A stretch of DNA of 64,000 bases from assembly GCF_003061515.1 (NCBI RefSeq), contig NZ_CP028924.1:3410001-3474000 (forward strand). The letters run 5' to 3'. Below the pieces are notes generated by a model that had not been told where the DNA came from, ran no database searches, and saw only the letters and a list, made by a program, of their open reading frames with translations. The DNA is from Colwellia sp. Arc7-D (lineage in GTDB: Bacteria; Pseudomonadota; Gammaproteobacteria; Enterobacterales; Alteromonadaceae). This document shows positions 19,012-28,086 of the stretch, piece after piece (the first letter of the stretch is position 1; each line of letters starts with the position of its first letter). Both the position numbers and the translations under genes were made by a program.

Positions 19012-19027
19012 TGGCATTACATTTGCT
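19012..19027 (+). promoter_or_regulatory. Sigma-54 promoter of narK
   Basis: TGGCATTACATTTGCT has -24 TGGCA and -12 TTGCT with exact GG-N10-GC spacing. The predicted start near 19038 leaves a leader of about 130 bases containing a hairpin (GTAAGC / GCTTAC, six-base loop). Confidence 0.8.
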
Positions 19028-19166
19028 ACTCAGTGTTTAATAACGTTATTGGCATTAAAGTAAGCCTGCCCGCTTACATAAATAACAAGCCCATTTTTAT
19101 TATTATCAGAGAAAATACATCTCTCGTTAATAAATAACACAAATTTTAATTTTTAGGAGTTGTTGC

Positions 19167-20639
19167 ATGAGCGGTCAAGAGAGTCTTAATATTTTTTCAT
19201 TCAAAGGAAAGATGAAAGCCTTACATATGAGCTGGATAGCATTTTTTATTACCTTTGCAGTTTGGTTTAATTTCGCGCCATTAGTGTCAGTTATCGCTGA
19301 TTCGCTAGGGTTATCGAAAGCGGAAATAAAAACCTTAATGCTATTAAACGTCGCATTAACTATTCCGGCGCGCGTAATTATCGGCATGTTGACCGATAAA
19401 TACGGCCCTCGTTTAACTTTCGCTGTTTTACTTGCCGTATGTAGTATCCCTTGTTTTATGTTTGCTTTTGCAAGCTCCTTTGAACAAGCGGCATTGTCTC
19501 GCTTCTTATTAGGCTTTATTGGTGCAGGTTTTGTTATCGGTATTCGTATGGTGTCTGAGTGGTTCCCAGCTAATGAATTAGGAACGGCGGAAGGTATTTA
19601 TGGTGGGTGGGGTAATTTTGGCTCAGCTGCAGCGGCGATGACTTTACCAACACTTGCATTAGCGTTTGGTGGTGAAGACGGCTGGAGATATGCGGTTGCC
19701 TTTACCGGAGCATTAAGTTTAATTTTCAGTGTTATTTGGTATAAAAACGTAACTGATACTCCGAAAGGATCAACCTACTTTAAGCCTAAACAAACCGGTG
19801 CAATGGAAGTTACCTCCACTGGTGATTTCTTTTTGTTATTAATTATGAAAGTTCCAATGTACGCAGCTTTAGCCTTACTTGCTTGGAAATTATCACCGGC
19901 AGGCGTAAGTTTATTATCGGAACAAAGTGCTATATTGGCTTATCTGAGTTTAGTGGTTTTATTTGCCATTGAAGTAAGACAAACCATAAAAGTAAACGGT
20001 CATTTATTTTCAAAGCCAGTAGAAGAAATTCACCGTTATAAATTCAGACAAGTCGCTGTATTAAACGTTCTTTATTTTGCTACATTCGGTTCAGAGTTAG
20101 CCGTGGTATCAATGTTACCGTTATTTTTCGCTGAAACTTTTGAGTTAAGTATGGTTTATGCTGCCATGTTAGCGTCAACTTATGCTTTTATGAATTTAAT
20201 GTCTCGCCCAGGTGGCGGCTGGTTATCAGATAAATTTGGCCGTAAAAAAACCTTATTAATTTTAACCGCTGGTTTAGCTGTTGGTTATTTTGCTATGTCT
20301 GAAATCACTGGTGAATGGCCTTTAGCGTTAGCCGTAGTAACAGCAATGGCTTGTTCATTTTTCGTGCAAGCAGGTGAAGGTGCAGTATTTGCGGCAGTAC
20401 CATTAATAAAGCGTAGGTTAACGGGTCAAATTGCTGGTATGACAGGTGCTTATGGTAACGTAGGTGCTGTAGTTTACTTAACGGTATTAACCATGGTTGA
20501 TTATTCAACCTTCTTTATGGTGATAGCCGCGACTGCAGTGGTTGGGTTTACAACTTTACTCTTTATGGAAGAGCCCAAAGGCACTATTACTGAAGTACGA
20601 GAAGATGGTACGGTAGAGTTAATTAATGTCAGCCATTAA
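19167..20639 (+). CDS. narK: NarK-family nitrate/nitrite transporter (MFS)
   Basis: The 490-residue inner-membrane protein has 12 predicted membrane segments. It carries the MFS signature between helices 2 and 3 ([13 protein letters not shown], near residue 75) and a second copy after helix 8 ([14 protein letters not shown], near residue 350). Nitrate-signature-like Gly-rich helices [18 protein letters not shown] and [13 protein letters not shown] lie near residues 120-165, with the conserved Arg that contacts nitrate in these transporters. An AGGAG ribosome-binding site lies upstream. It opens the unit narK-kinase and supplies nitrate to NasA encoded divergently. Confidence 0.95.
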   Translation: MSGQESLNIFSFKGKMKALHMSWIAFFITFAVWFNFAPLVSVIADSLGLSKAEIKTLMLLNVALTIPARVIIGMLTDKYGPRLTFAVLLAVCSIPCFMFAFASSFEQAALSRFLLGFIGAGFVIGIRMVSEWFPANELGTAEGIYGGWGNFGSAAAAMTLPTLALAFGGEDGWRYAVAFTGALSLIFSVIWYKNVTDTPKGSTYFKPKQTGAMEVTSTGDFFLLLIMKVPMYAALALLAWKLSPAGVSLLSEQSAILAYLSLVVLFAIEVRQTIKVNGHLFSKPVEEIHRYKFRQVAVLNVLYFATFGSELAVVSMLPLFFAETFELSMVYAAMLASTYAFMNLMSRPGGGWLSDKFGRKKTLLILTAGLAVGYFAMSEITGEWPLALAVVTAMACSFFVQAGEGAVFAAVPLIKRRLTGQIAGMTGAYGNVGAVVYLTVLTMVDYSTFFMVIAATAVVGFTTLLFMEEPKGTITEVREDGTVELINVSH

Positions 20640-20645
20640 CAAACT

Positions 20646-22418
20646 ATGAGCAATGAAACCCAACAAGACCAACGCACAGCTGCAGATTTGCAATTGTGTA
20701 TTGGCGGTTTTTCTTCTAAAGGTTTAAAAGCCGAAAACGAAGATGCTTTCGCTGCTATTGTGCCTGATAGTCACGAATTACGTGCTAAAGGTGCTGTTGC
20801 GGCGATTGCTGACGGGCTATCGAGCGCAAACAAAGCTGCGGATGCTTCTCAACTTGCTGTAACTCAGTTTATTCAAGAATACCTTGTAACCCCTGAAACA
20901 TGGTCAACTCAAAAGTCGGCAGCCAAAGTATTAACCAGCTTAAATAACTGGCTATATTCACAAGGTGGCTTTGTTGAAGGCTTAGCCGATGAAAACTCTC
21001 CACAATGGTTGACCACTTTTTCAGCCTTAATTGCTAAATCTACCACTGGTTATATTTTTCATGTCGGTGATACTCGCATAACCAAATATCGCAATCAGCA
21101 GTTAGAGGTTATTACACGTGATCATAATCGTAAGCAAATTGGGCAACAGGCTTTATTAACAAGAGCATTAGGTGCTGATAATCGTTTAGAGGTTGATGTT
21201 CATAAAATTGACTTACAATCTGGCGATTTATACATGCTAAGTTGTGATGGTATTCATGACTATATTACCAAGCCCACTTTTCAATCATTGTTTGATTCTT
21301 TGCCGCTTTCACCAAAAAAATCTGATTTGGAAGCCCTTGCATTAAAAATTGTTAACACCGCTCTTGAACAAGGTAGTAATGACAATGTTACCTGTTTATT
21401 GGTATATGTGCAGGCAGTACCAAATCGTAAACTCACTGAAATTCAACGTGATTTGAGTGCAAAGGCGATACCTCCAGCATTAAAAGTTGGCCAGAAGCTG
21501 GACGGCTACTTAGTTAAAAAAGTTATCCACGCGAGTATCCGTTCACATTTATATTTGGTGGTCGATTTAGCAACAGATAAACCTTATGTTTTAAAAGCAC
21601 CTTCAGCCAATTTTTCAGAAGATGCCATTTATTTGCAAGGCTTTATGCGTGAAGCTTGGGTTGGCGAACGTATTAAGCACGGTAACGTAATGCGCGTGCT
21701 ACCCGGAAGAAAAAACAGCCAGTTTTTATATCATGTTTGTGAATACCTGCAAGGCCAAACCTTAGGCGAGTGGTTACATGACAATCCTAAACCGAGCATT
21801 GCATTAGTTCGCGATATAATGAAACAAGTTATTAGCGCATTGCGAGCGTTTCAGCGTTTAGATTTAGTACATCGTGATTTAAAACCCGACAACATCATGA
21901 TCGACCAATATGGTCACATTAAATTGATTGATTACGGCACCGTATTTGTTGCTTCACTGGATGAGAATCAAGAAACAATAAAAGAAGAAGTACCGTTTGG
22001 TTCTTTAAACTATATTGCGCCTGAAACGCTATTACATATGAAAGCAGATAATCAAAGCGACTTATTCTCATTAGGCGTTATTTGCTATGAAATGCTGTCA
22101 GGCGAGCTACCGTATAAACCCATGCAACGGGCTGAAGTAACAATTAAAGGTTATTACAGCATGCAATATCGCAGCATTAAACAGTTTCGACCTGAACTAC
22201 CTTTATGGCTAGATTTAAGCTTACAAAAAGCTACAGCGGCGGATCCAAAGTTACGCTACAAAGCCTTTTCAGAATTCTTTGCTGATTTAAGTAACCCAAA
22301 AACAAACGCAGTAGAAGAATATAAAAGTCAGCCTTTATTAAAACGTAACCCGATTTTATTTTGGCAATCATTATCAGCTATATTGTTTATTGGGCTAATT
22401 GCCGCATTACTCTATTAA
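20646..22418 (+). CDS. PP2C phosphatase-Ser/Thr kinase fusion of the nitrate cluster
   Basis: This 590-residue bifunctional protein starts six bases after narK. Residues ~10-255 form a PP2C-type phosphatase: GLKAENEDAF, AIADGLSSA, FHVGDTRITKYR, LSCDGIHDYIT, GSNDNVTCLLV, with the metal-binding Asp residues present. Residues ~280-560 form an Hanks-type kinase with catalytic loop HRDLKPDNIM, DYG in place of DFG, and an APE-equivalent (APETLLHMKADNQSDLFSLGV). The Gly-rich loop is degenerate (IHASIRSHLYLVV lacks GxGxxG), although the Lys in YVLKAP is present. A C-terminal membrane segment (about 572-590) anchors it. It probably tunes nitrate uptake or reduction by reversible phosphorylation; the target is unknown. 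Confidence 0.9.
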   Translation: MSNETQQDQRTAADLQLCIGGFSSKGLKAENEDAFAAIVPDSHELRAKGAVAAIADGLSSANKAADASQLAVTQFIQEYLVTPETWSTQKSAAKVLTSLNNWLYSQGGFVEGLADENSPQWLTTFSALIAKSTTGYIFHVGDTRITKYRNQQLEVITRDHNRKQIGQQALLTRALGADNRLEVDVHKIDLQSGDLYMLSCDGIHDYITKPTFQSLFDSLPLSPKKSDLEALALKIVNTALEQGSNDNVTCLLVYVQAVPNRKLTEIQRDLSAKAIPPALKVGQKLDGYLVKKVIHASIRSHLYLVVDLATDKPYVLKAPSANFSEDAIYLQGFMREAWVGERIKHGNVMRVLPGRKNSQFLYHVCEYLQGQTLGEWLHDNPKPSIALVRDIMKQVISALRAFQRLDLVHRDLKPDNIMIDQYGHIKLIDYGTVFVASLDENQETIKEEVPFGSLNYIAPETLLHMKADNQSDLFSLGVICYEMLSGELPYKPMQRAEVTIKGYYSMQYRSIKQFRPELPLWLDLSLQKATAADPKLRYKAFSEFFADLSNPKTNAVEEYKSQPLLKRNPILFWQSLSAILFIGLIAALLY

Positions 22419-22461
22419 CCAGTAATGTCTTTATTTATAAATTTATAGTTCATACATTTCA

Positions 22462-22478
22462 CGCACATCCTTGGTGCG
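22462..22478. promoter_or_regulatory. NtrC-like site upstream of nirB
   Basis: CGCACATCCTTGGTGCG is the GCAC-N7-GTGC form of an NtrC site, inside a perfect 9-bp dyad (TTCACGCAC / GTGCGTGAA, 22458-22482). Its centre is 94.5 bp from the -24 GG of the nirB promoter. It could alternatively be a hairpin closing the narK-kinase unit, but no T tract follows. Confidence 0.65.
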
Positions 22479-22562
22479 TGAATATCTTCACGATAGTGCA
22501 ACCTCTCTCAATTGACACCTAGTTAAAAACCTACCCCTTTGAATTAATTAATAAAAGTTAAC

Positions 22563-22578
22563 TGGTTCGTTTATTGCA
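22563..22578 (+). promoter_or_regulatory. Sigma-54 promoter of nirBD
   Basis: TGGTTCGTTTATTGCA has -24 TGG, the CG pair and -12 TTGCA, with exact GG-N10-GC spacing. The predicted start is near 22589, about 54 bases before nirB. Confidence 0.75.
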
Positions 22579-22642
22579 AATACCCATTCATTATTTAGTT
22601 CCGCAAATACAGCGGTAATTCAAAGAAATAGGATTGTAAAAT

Positions 22643-25186
22643 ATGAACACACAACCACGAAAAATCGTCGTCGTTGGTAATGGCATGGTAGGTCATCACT
22701 TTGTTGATGAAATGGCTAAACATGAAGGCTATGAAATTACCGTATTATCAGCTGAAGACCGTTTAGCTTATGACCGTGTTCACCTATCAGAGTATTTTTC
22801 TGGTAAAACGGCTGAAGATTTAGCAATGACTTCGCCAGCCTATTACAACGAAATTGGCGTTAATTTTTTCACCAACGCAAAAGTAACCCACATTGACAAA
22901 GCAGCGAAAGAGGTAACCACTGAATCGGGTGAAACCTACGCATACGATAAGCTTGTTATGGCTACAGGTTCATATCCATTTGTTCCCCCTATTCCAGGTA
23001 AAGAACGTGATCATTGTTTAGTTTATCGCACCATTCAAGATTTAGACGATATTCAAGCATCAGCTAAAGCCGGCAAAGTTGGTGTTGTTGTTGGCGGCGG
23101 TTTATTAGGCTTAGAAGCCGCTAACGCGCTTAAAGAGTTAGGTTTACAAACTCATGTAGTTGAATTTGCTCCACAACTTATGGGCGTGCAATTAGATACC
23201 GACGGCGGCGCATTGTTACGCTCGATGATCGAAGGTATTGGCGTGCAAGTGCATACTCAAAAAGCAACCAATGAGATTGTTGATGGCGAAGAATGTGTTC
23301 ATCGAATGAATTTTGCTGATGGTTCGCATTTAGAAACTGACGTTATTTTATTTTCTGCTGGTATTCGTCCATACGACAACCTAGCGCGTGAATTTGATTT
23401 ATCTGTTGGCGAACGTGGCGGAATTGTTGTCGATAATAACTGTAAAACTTCTGATGAAAGTATTTACGCGATTGGTGAATGTGCACTTTGGAATAACTTT
23501 ATCTTCGGTTTAGTTGCCCCAGGTTACACCATGGCAAAAGTTGCTGTTGATAACATTATTGGTGGTGAACAACAATTCACCGGTGCTGATATGAGCACAA
23601 AATTAAAATTAATGGGCATGGACGTAGGTTCAATTGGCGATGCTCATGCGCGAACCGAAGGTTGTAAAAGTTATGTTTACTCAAACCAACCTGACCAAAT
23701 TTATAAAAAAATTGTTGTTAGCCCAGACGGTAAAGAATTAATAGGTGCGGTGTTAGTCGGTGATACCAGCGAATACGATTCATTATTACAATACGCCTTA
23801 AATGGTATTGAATTACCTGAAAATCCAGACGGTTTAATTTTACCGAGCTCAGGCGAAAAACCAACATTAGGCGTTGATGCTTTACCGGATACCGCCACTA
23901 TCTGTTCTTGTTTAAACGTGACAAAAGCCGACATTATTGCGGCGATTGATTGTGGAGCAGTAGATGTTGGTCAAGTTAAATCATCAACTCAAGCCGCTAC
24001 AGGTTGTGGTGGTTGTGCTGCATTATTGAAAAAAGTTACCGATCACGAACTAGAAAAACGTGGAGTTGAAATCAGCACAGATCTTTGTGAACATTTTGCT
24101 TATAGCCGTGTTGAGCTATTTCACATTGTGCAAGCCGAACAAATTAAAAACTTTGACGTGCTAGTAGAAAAACACGGTTCAGGTTTGGGTTGTGAAATAT
24201 GTAAACCGGCCGCGGCATCTATTCTTGCTTCGGTATGGAACGACTACATTTTAAAACCAGACCATGTTTCGCTGCAAGACACCAACGATATCTTCCTAGG
24301 TAACATGCAAAAAGATGGCACTTACTCTGTTGTACCTCGCATGCCTGGTGGTGAAGTAACACCAGATAAGTTAATTGTTATTGGTGAGGTGGCGAAAGAA
24401 TACAACCTTTACACTAAAGTTACTGGCGGCCAACGTATTGATTTATTTGGTGCACGTGTCGACCAATTGCCTGCTATATGGAAACGCTTGATTGATGCTG
24501 GCATGGAAACAGGTCACGCCTATGGTAAATCGTTACGTACGGTTAAATCTTGTGTTGGTAGCACTTGGTGCAGATACGGACAGCAAGACAGCATGGCCAT
24601 GGCGATTCGATTAGAAGATCGTTACAAAGGCTTACGTTCACCACACAAAATTAAGTTTGCCGTTTCGGGTTGTACTCGTGAGTGTGCAGAAGCGCAAAGT
24701 AAAGACATCGGCATCATTGCTACAGAAAATGGCTGGAATTTATATGTCAGTGGCAATGGTGGTATGAAACCTCGCCATGGTGATTTATTTGCTACTGATT
24801 TAGACGATGAAACACTCATTAAATATATTGACCGCTACTTAATGTTCTATGTTCGTACAGCAGATAGATTAACCCGTACTTCCGTTTGGTTAGACAACCT
24901 AGAAGGTGGTTTACCTTATATGGAAAAAATCGTTAAAGATGACCATTTAGGCATTAATGATGAATTAGAAAAACAAATGCAAAATGTTGTAGACACCTAT
25001 CAATGTGAATGGAAAACCACTATTGAAAGTGAAGAACAATTAAAACGTTTTCGTCAGTTTGTTAACTCAGATGCTATCGATGGCAATATTGAATTCGTTA
25101 CTGAGCGTGAACAAATTCGTCCCGCTAAGGATGAAGAGAAAAAATACGGTGTTAAAATCCAAGCAGTTGACTTAACGCCTGCATAA
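22643..25186 (+). CDS. nirB: NAD(P)H nitrite reductase, large subunit NirB
   Basis: This cytoplasmic siroheme enzyme reduces nitrite to ammonium with NAD(P)H. The 847-residue length is standard. Domains in order: FAD Rossmann (VVVGNGMVGHHFVDEM, near 10), NAD Rossmann (VVVGGGLLGLEAANAL, near 150), BFD-like [2Fe-2S] domain (CSCLNVTKADI ... TGCGGCAALL, about 420-460), the nitrite/sulfite reductase ferredoxin-like half, and the siroheme/[4Fe-4S] domain with CVGSTWCRYG and the VSGCTRECAEA motif near 640-685. nirD follows 28 bases downstream. It completes the nitrate-to-ammonium pathway begun by NasA. Confidence 0.97.
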   Translation: MNTQPRKIVVVGNGMVGHHFVDEMAKHEGYEITVLSAEDRLAYDRVHLSEYFSGKTAEDLAMTSPAYYNEIGVNFFTNAKVTHIDKAAKEVTTESGETYAYDKLVMATGSYPFVPPIPGKERDHCLVYRTIQDLDDIQASAKAGKVGVVVGGGLLGLEAANALKELGLQTHVVEFAPQLMGVQLDTDGGALLRSMIEGIGVQVHTQKATNEIVDGEECVHRMNFADGSHLETDVILFSAGIRPYDNLAREFDLSVGERGGIVVDNNCKTSDESIYAIGECALWNNFIFGLVAPGYTMAKVAVDNIIGGEQQFTGADMSTKLKLMGMDVGSIGDAHARTEGCKSYVYSNQPDQIYKKIVVSPDGKELIGAVLVGDTSEYDSLLQYALNGIELPENPDGLILPSSGEKPTLGVDALPDTATICSCLNVTKADIIAAIDCGAVDVGQVKSSTQAATGCGGCAALLKKVTDHELEKRGVEISTDLCEHFAYSRVELFHIVQAEQIKNFDVLVEKHGSGLGCEICKPAAASILASVWNDYILKPDHVSLQDTNDIFLGNMQKDGTYSVVPRMPGGEVTPDKLIVIGEVAKEYNLYTKVTGGQRIDLFGARVDQLPAIWKRLIDAGMETGHAYGKSLRTVKSCVGSTWCRYGQQDSMAMAIRLEDRYKGLRSPHKIKFAVSGCTRECAEAQSKDIGIIATENGWNLYVSGNGGMKPRHGDLFATDLDDETLIKYIDRYLMFYVRTADRLTRTSVWLDNLEGGLPYMEKIVKDDHLGINDELEKQMQNVVDTYQCEWKTTIESEEQLKRFRQFVNSDAIDGNIEFVTEREQIRPAKDEEKKYGVKIQAVDLTPA

Positions 25187-25214
25187 AAGTTTACGAATAA
25201 GAAAGGAAAATACC

Positions 25215-25550
25215 ATGACAACAGAAAGCACCTGGCAAACCATCTGCCCAACAAGCGATTTAGTGAAAAACTCAGGCGTTTGTGCGTTATTAGCAAACCA
25301 AGAACAAGTCGCTTTATTTCAGGTTGGAAATGACAAAGTATTTGCCGTTTCTAACTTTGACCCTTTTGGTAAAGCTAACGTGTTATATCGCGGTTTAATT
25401 GGCGAAACTAAAGGTGATATTTACGTGGCTTCACCCTTATTAAAACAGCGTTTCGTTTTACATTCTGGCGCTTGTTTAGATAACGATGACTTCGCTATTC
25501 AGACTTACGAAACACGTATATCTGATGGAAAGTTAGAGATTTTTGGTTAA
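25215..25550 (+). CDS. nirD: Nitrite reductase small subunit NirD
   Basis: The 111-residue protein has the Rieske-like NirD fold. It shows the N-terminal WQTICPTSDLVKNSGVCALL, the central VFAVSNFDPFGKANVLYRGLIG and the C-terminal GACLDNDDFAIQTYETRISDGKLEIF. The CxH ... CxxH cluster ligands of true Rieske proteins are absent, as in E. coli NirD. AAGGAA supports the start. It is required with NirB for NADH-dependent nitrite reduction and is cotranscribed with it. Confidence 0.95.
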   Translation: MTTESTWQTICPTSDLVKNSGVCALLANQEQVALFQVGNDKVFAVSNFDPFGKANVLYRGLIGETKGDIYVASPLLKQRFVLHSGACLDNDDFAIQTYETRISDGKLEIFG

Positions 25551-25575
25551 ATAGATAACAAATATTCTGTTTTGT

Positions 25576-25611
25576 AAACCTCAATTTAGGCGACTAAGTT
25601 GAGGTTTTTTT
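25576..25611 (+). terminator. Terminator of nirBD
   Basis: The stem AAACCTCAA / TTGAGGTTT has a 13-base loop and runs into a seven-T tract, 26 bases after the nirD stop. Confidence 0.9.
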
Positions 25612-25808
25612 ATCGTAATGAGTAAATGAAAAAAGCTACCTCACTATTTATCCTTACCAAGCAACAACAACTTTCCCTTTCAAATGCTAAATAAACTAAG
25701 TAAACCCAGCATTTATATTGGGGCAGCCATGCATCAAAACATTACAACTCACAAATCAACCTCCTTCATAAAAACCATAAGTAATTGATAAATATAATTT
25801 TTATATAA

Positions 25809-25824
25809 TGGCATGAATGCTGCT
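25809..25824 (+). promoter_or_regulatory. Candidate sigma-54 promoter of the porin gene
   Basis: TGGCATGAATGCTGCT has GG-N10-GC spacing with -24 TGGCA and -12 CTGCT, 72 bases before the porin ATG. I found no convincing NtrC dyad upstream in the 100-bp range, so this is weaker than the other three. Confidence 0.45.
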
Positions 25825-25895
25825 CTATCACTGCTATGTACCATTTATTTAATTTAATAACCTAAAATTGAAAATGAAAACTAAAGGGATAAACC

Positions 25896-27086
25896 ATGCA
25901 ACCAGCAGTAAAAATTTCAACGCAAATTGCGCTGATTTTATTAGCCAGCACCTGTGTAAACGCCAACGCAAATAATGAGCTTGAAAACAAAGCTAAAACC
26001 AGTATCGATTTAAACTTGCGCTATGAAGCAGTTGATCAAGATAACTCAAGTAAAAATGCTTCGGCTTTAACATTACGCACGCGATTAAATTACACCAGTG
26101 CAAATTATAATGGTTTCTCAGGTGTAGTTGAATTTGAAGACTCTCGCCAAATAGCCGGTGTTAACGACTATAACGATACTGTTGGTAATAATACTGAATA
26201 TTCAGTTATTGCCGACCCAGAAACCACTGAATTAGACCAAGCTTTTGTACAATATAAAAAAGATGGAGTTACCGCTAAAGTTGGTCGCCAAGTCATCACC
26301 TTAGATAACCATCGTTATGTTGGGCATGTAGGATGGCGTCAAGATAGACAAACATTTGATGCAGCAACCATAACTTATGCGGCATTAGACAATATAAAAA
26401 TGAGCTATAGCTACATAAATAAGCGTAATCGTATTTTTTCCGATGAAAAGGATTTTGATTCGAAAGATCATTTACTTAACATCGCCTATAAAACAAGTTA
26501 TGGCAAACTAACAGCATACAGCTACCTTTTAGAAGTTGATGAAGGTACGGCTAATAGCTTAGATACTTTCGGTATAAGTTTTAACGGTAAAAAAGACAAG
26601 TTTTCATATTCAGCCGAGTTTGCTGCTCAAGATTCAGAGCACGGAACAACTGAGTATTCTGCAAGTTATATGGCCATTCAGGGTGGATACAGTTTTGATA
26701 CTCTAACCCTTAAATTAGGTGCAGAGGTACTGGGCAGTGATGAAGCAACGTACGGATTTTCAACACCACTCGCAACACTGCATAAATTCAATGGTTGGGC
26801 AGATCAATTTTTAAACACACCAAAAGAAGGCTTGGTTGATCTTTATGCCTCAATTTCAGGCAAAGTATTCGGTGGTGGTTGGACTGTTACATTTCATGAT
26901 TACAGTGCTGATGAATCAACCGATACTGTCGACGATTTGGGCAATGAAATTAATGCAGTTTACACGAAAAAATTTGCACAAAATTACAGAGCAGGTATAA
27001 AGTATGCGGCTTATTCAGCAGGTGATTCAGCCGCAGGTAACCTTGATACTGATAAATTTTGGCTCTGGGTTGGGGCTAAATTTTAG
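25896..27086 (+). CDS. Alginate-export-family outer-membrane porin
   Basis: The 396-residue protein has a signal peptide cleaved near NANA, followed by alternating beta strands throughout. It has a C-terminal Phe (LWVGAKF), the usual signal for BAM-dependent outer-membrane insertion. The segment VGRQVITLDNHRYVGHVGWRQDRQTFDA is typical of the alginate export (Alginate_exp) porin family. Its position after nirBD, with a possible sigma-54 promoter, suggests that it carries nitrate, nitrite or another nitrogen source across the outer membrane. That role is inferred only from context. Confidence 0.8.
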   Translation: MQPAVKISTQIALILLASTCVNANANNELENKAKTSIDLNLRYEAVDQDNSSKNASALTLRTRLNYTSANYNGFSGVVEFEDSRQIAGVNDYNDTVGNNTEYSVIADPETTELDQAFVQYKKDGVTAKVGRQVITLDNHRYVGHVGWRQDRQTFDAATITYAALDNIKMSYSYINKRNRIFSDEKDFDSKDHLLNIAYKTSYGKLTAYSYLLEVDEGTANSLDTFGISFNGKKDKFSYSAEFAAQDSEHGTTEYSASYMAIQGGYSFDTLTLKLGAEVLGSDEATYGFSTPLATLHKFNGWADQFLNTPKEGLVDLYASISGKVFGGGWTVTFHDYSADESTDTVDDLGNEINAVYTKKFAQNYRAGIKYAAYSAGDSAAGNLDTDKFWLWVGAKF

Positions 27087-27178
27087 GTTAATGAACAAAG
27101 CATGAGCTAAGATTGAATAACTTCGACCTTAGCATTACTGAAATAAGCTTGCTCGAAGTAAATAATAATTACCCCGAC

Positions 27179-27214
27179 AAACCTAGTACTAAAATGGATA
27201 TTAGTGCTAGGTTT
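27179..27214 (+). terminator. Hairpin after the porin gene
   Basis: A 14-bp stem with one T-G wobble (AAACCTAGTACTAA / TTAGTGCTAGGTTT) has an eight-base loop, about 92 bases after the stop. The U tract is short (GTTTC). Confidence 0.65.
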
Positions 27215-28086
27215 CAGTATATAACTGATAAATAAGTGCCTCACTCCATTCGGTTATAACTATAAATAGATAGGTTTTACTGCACGGGTAAATCTAATAT
27301 AGGAAATTCAGCTCTGAGTTGTATTACTAAATTTTCGTCAGTGCCAAGGCTCACTGCTAAGTAAAAATATTCGGATAACGCTTTTAAGTTATAGTAACAA
27401 TGTGGACATTTTCATATTCAATGTTCGCTTGACGATAAAAAGCGAACATCAACAAAATTGTAAATACTGTCAGTTTTTTCAGTAATAGCAAAATTAATAA
27501 ACCTATAAAAAGGGATCTCTAAATCAGCTAATCCACTATATTAAATCTAGCAGTAATCTAACCATATAATTTAGTTAGTGTTATTTCACTGATACGAATA
27601 AAAAATCAACAACGATAAGTGTAAATATAACTATTAGCCATATTTACGGGTGTATTAGCTCCAATTATTTACAGCTAACATTCACTCTATCAAAAGGCTA
27701 ACCTTTCTACTTAAATCGATAATGAAGTTGAAATCTAGCTTCTTTTCTAAATTTTGGCGCTAAAATCCGACAAGTAATACAAGATTATAATCACTAACTT
27801 ATCCACTCAGCTTATTTATGTAACGCTTCACCTTTTCATCTAGATAAATATACCCCTTCACCGAATATCCATAGTTATAGTGGTTAATTACTGTACTGTA
27901 AATTTTGGCACTAGTTAAAGTATTTTACTGTTGTGATTTTGCAATGAGAATAACTTGACCTCGCTATTTAAAATTATAACAACACTAACAATAGCCAAGA
28001 TTTTCTATATTAATCATGTAAATACAGTTTTATAGTGTGTACTTTTTTAATAACGGAAAGCTTCTATTCATTTTTGGGGAAAACAA
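27215..28086. other. Long non-coding stretch before the Ig-like lipoprotein
   Basis: Nearly 900 bases hold no gene that I can support on either strand. The only marked structure is a perfect 10-bp hairpin, ATGTTCGCTT / AAGCGAACAT at 27421-27449 (nine-base loop). The last ~100 bases presumably hold the promoter of the lipoprotein gene. The rest is AT-rich with no repeats seen. Confidence 0.5.

Noticed and set aside
19038..19166. ANTAR-type (NasT/NasR) antitermination leader before narK
   Set aside because: A hairpin with a six-base loop (GTAAGC-CTGCCC-GCTTAC) is present, but the loop lacks the A1 and G4 bases of ANTAR targets. The second hairpin and terminator are not seen. No nasT or nasS gene is in the window. 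Sigma-54/NtrC explains the region better.
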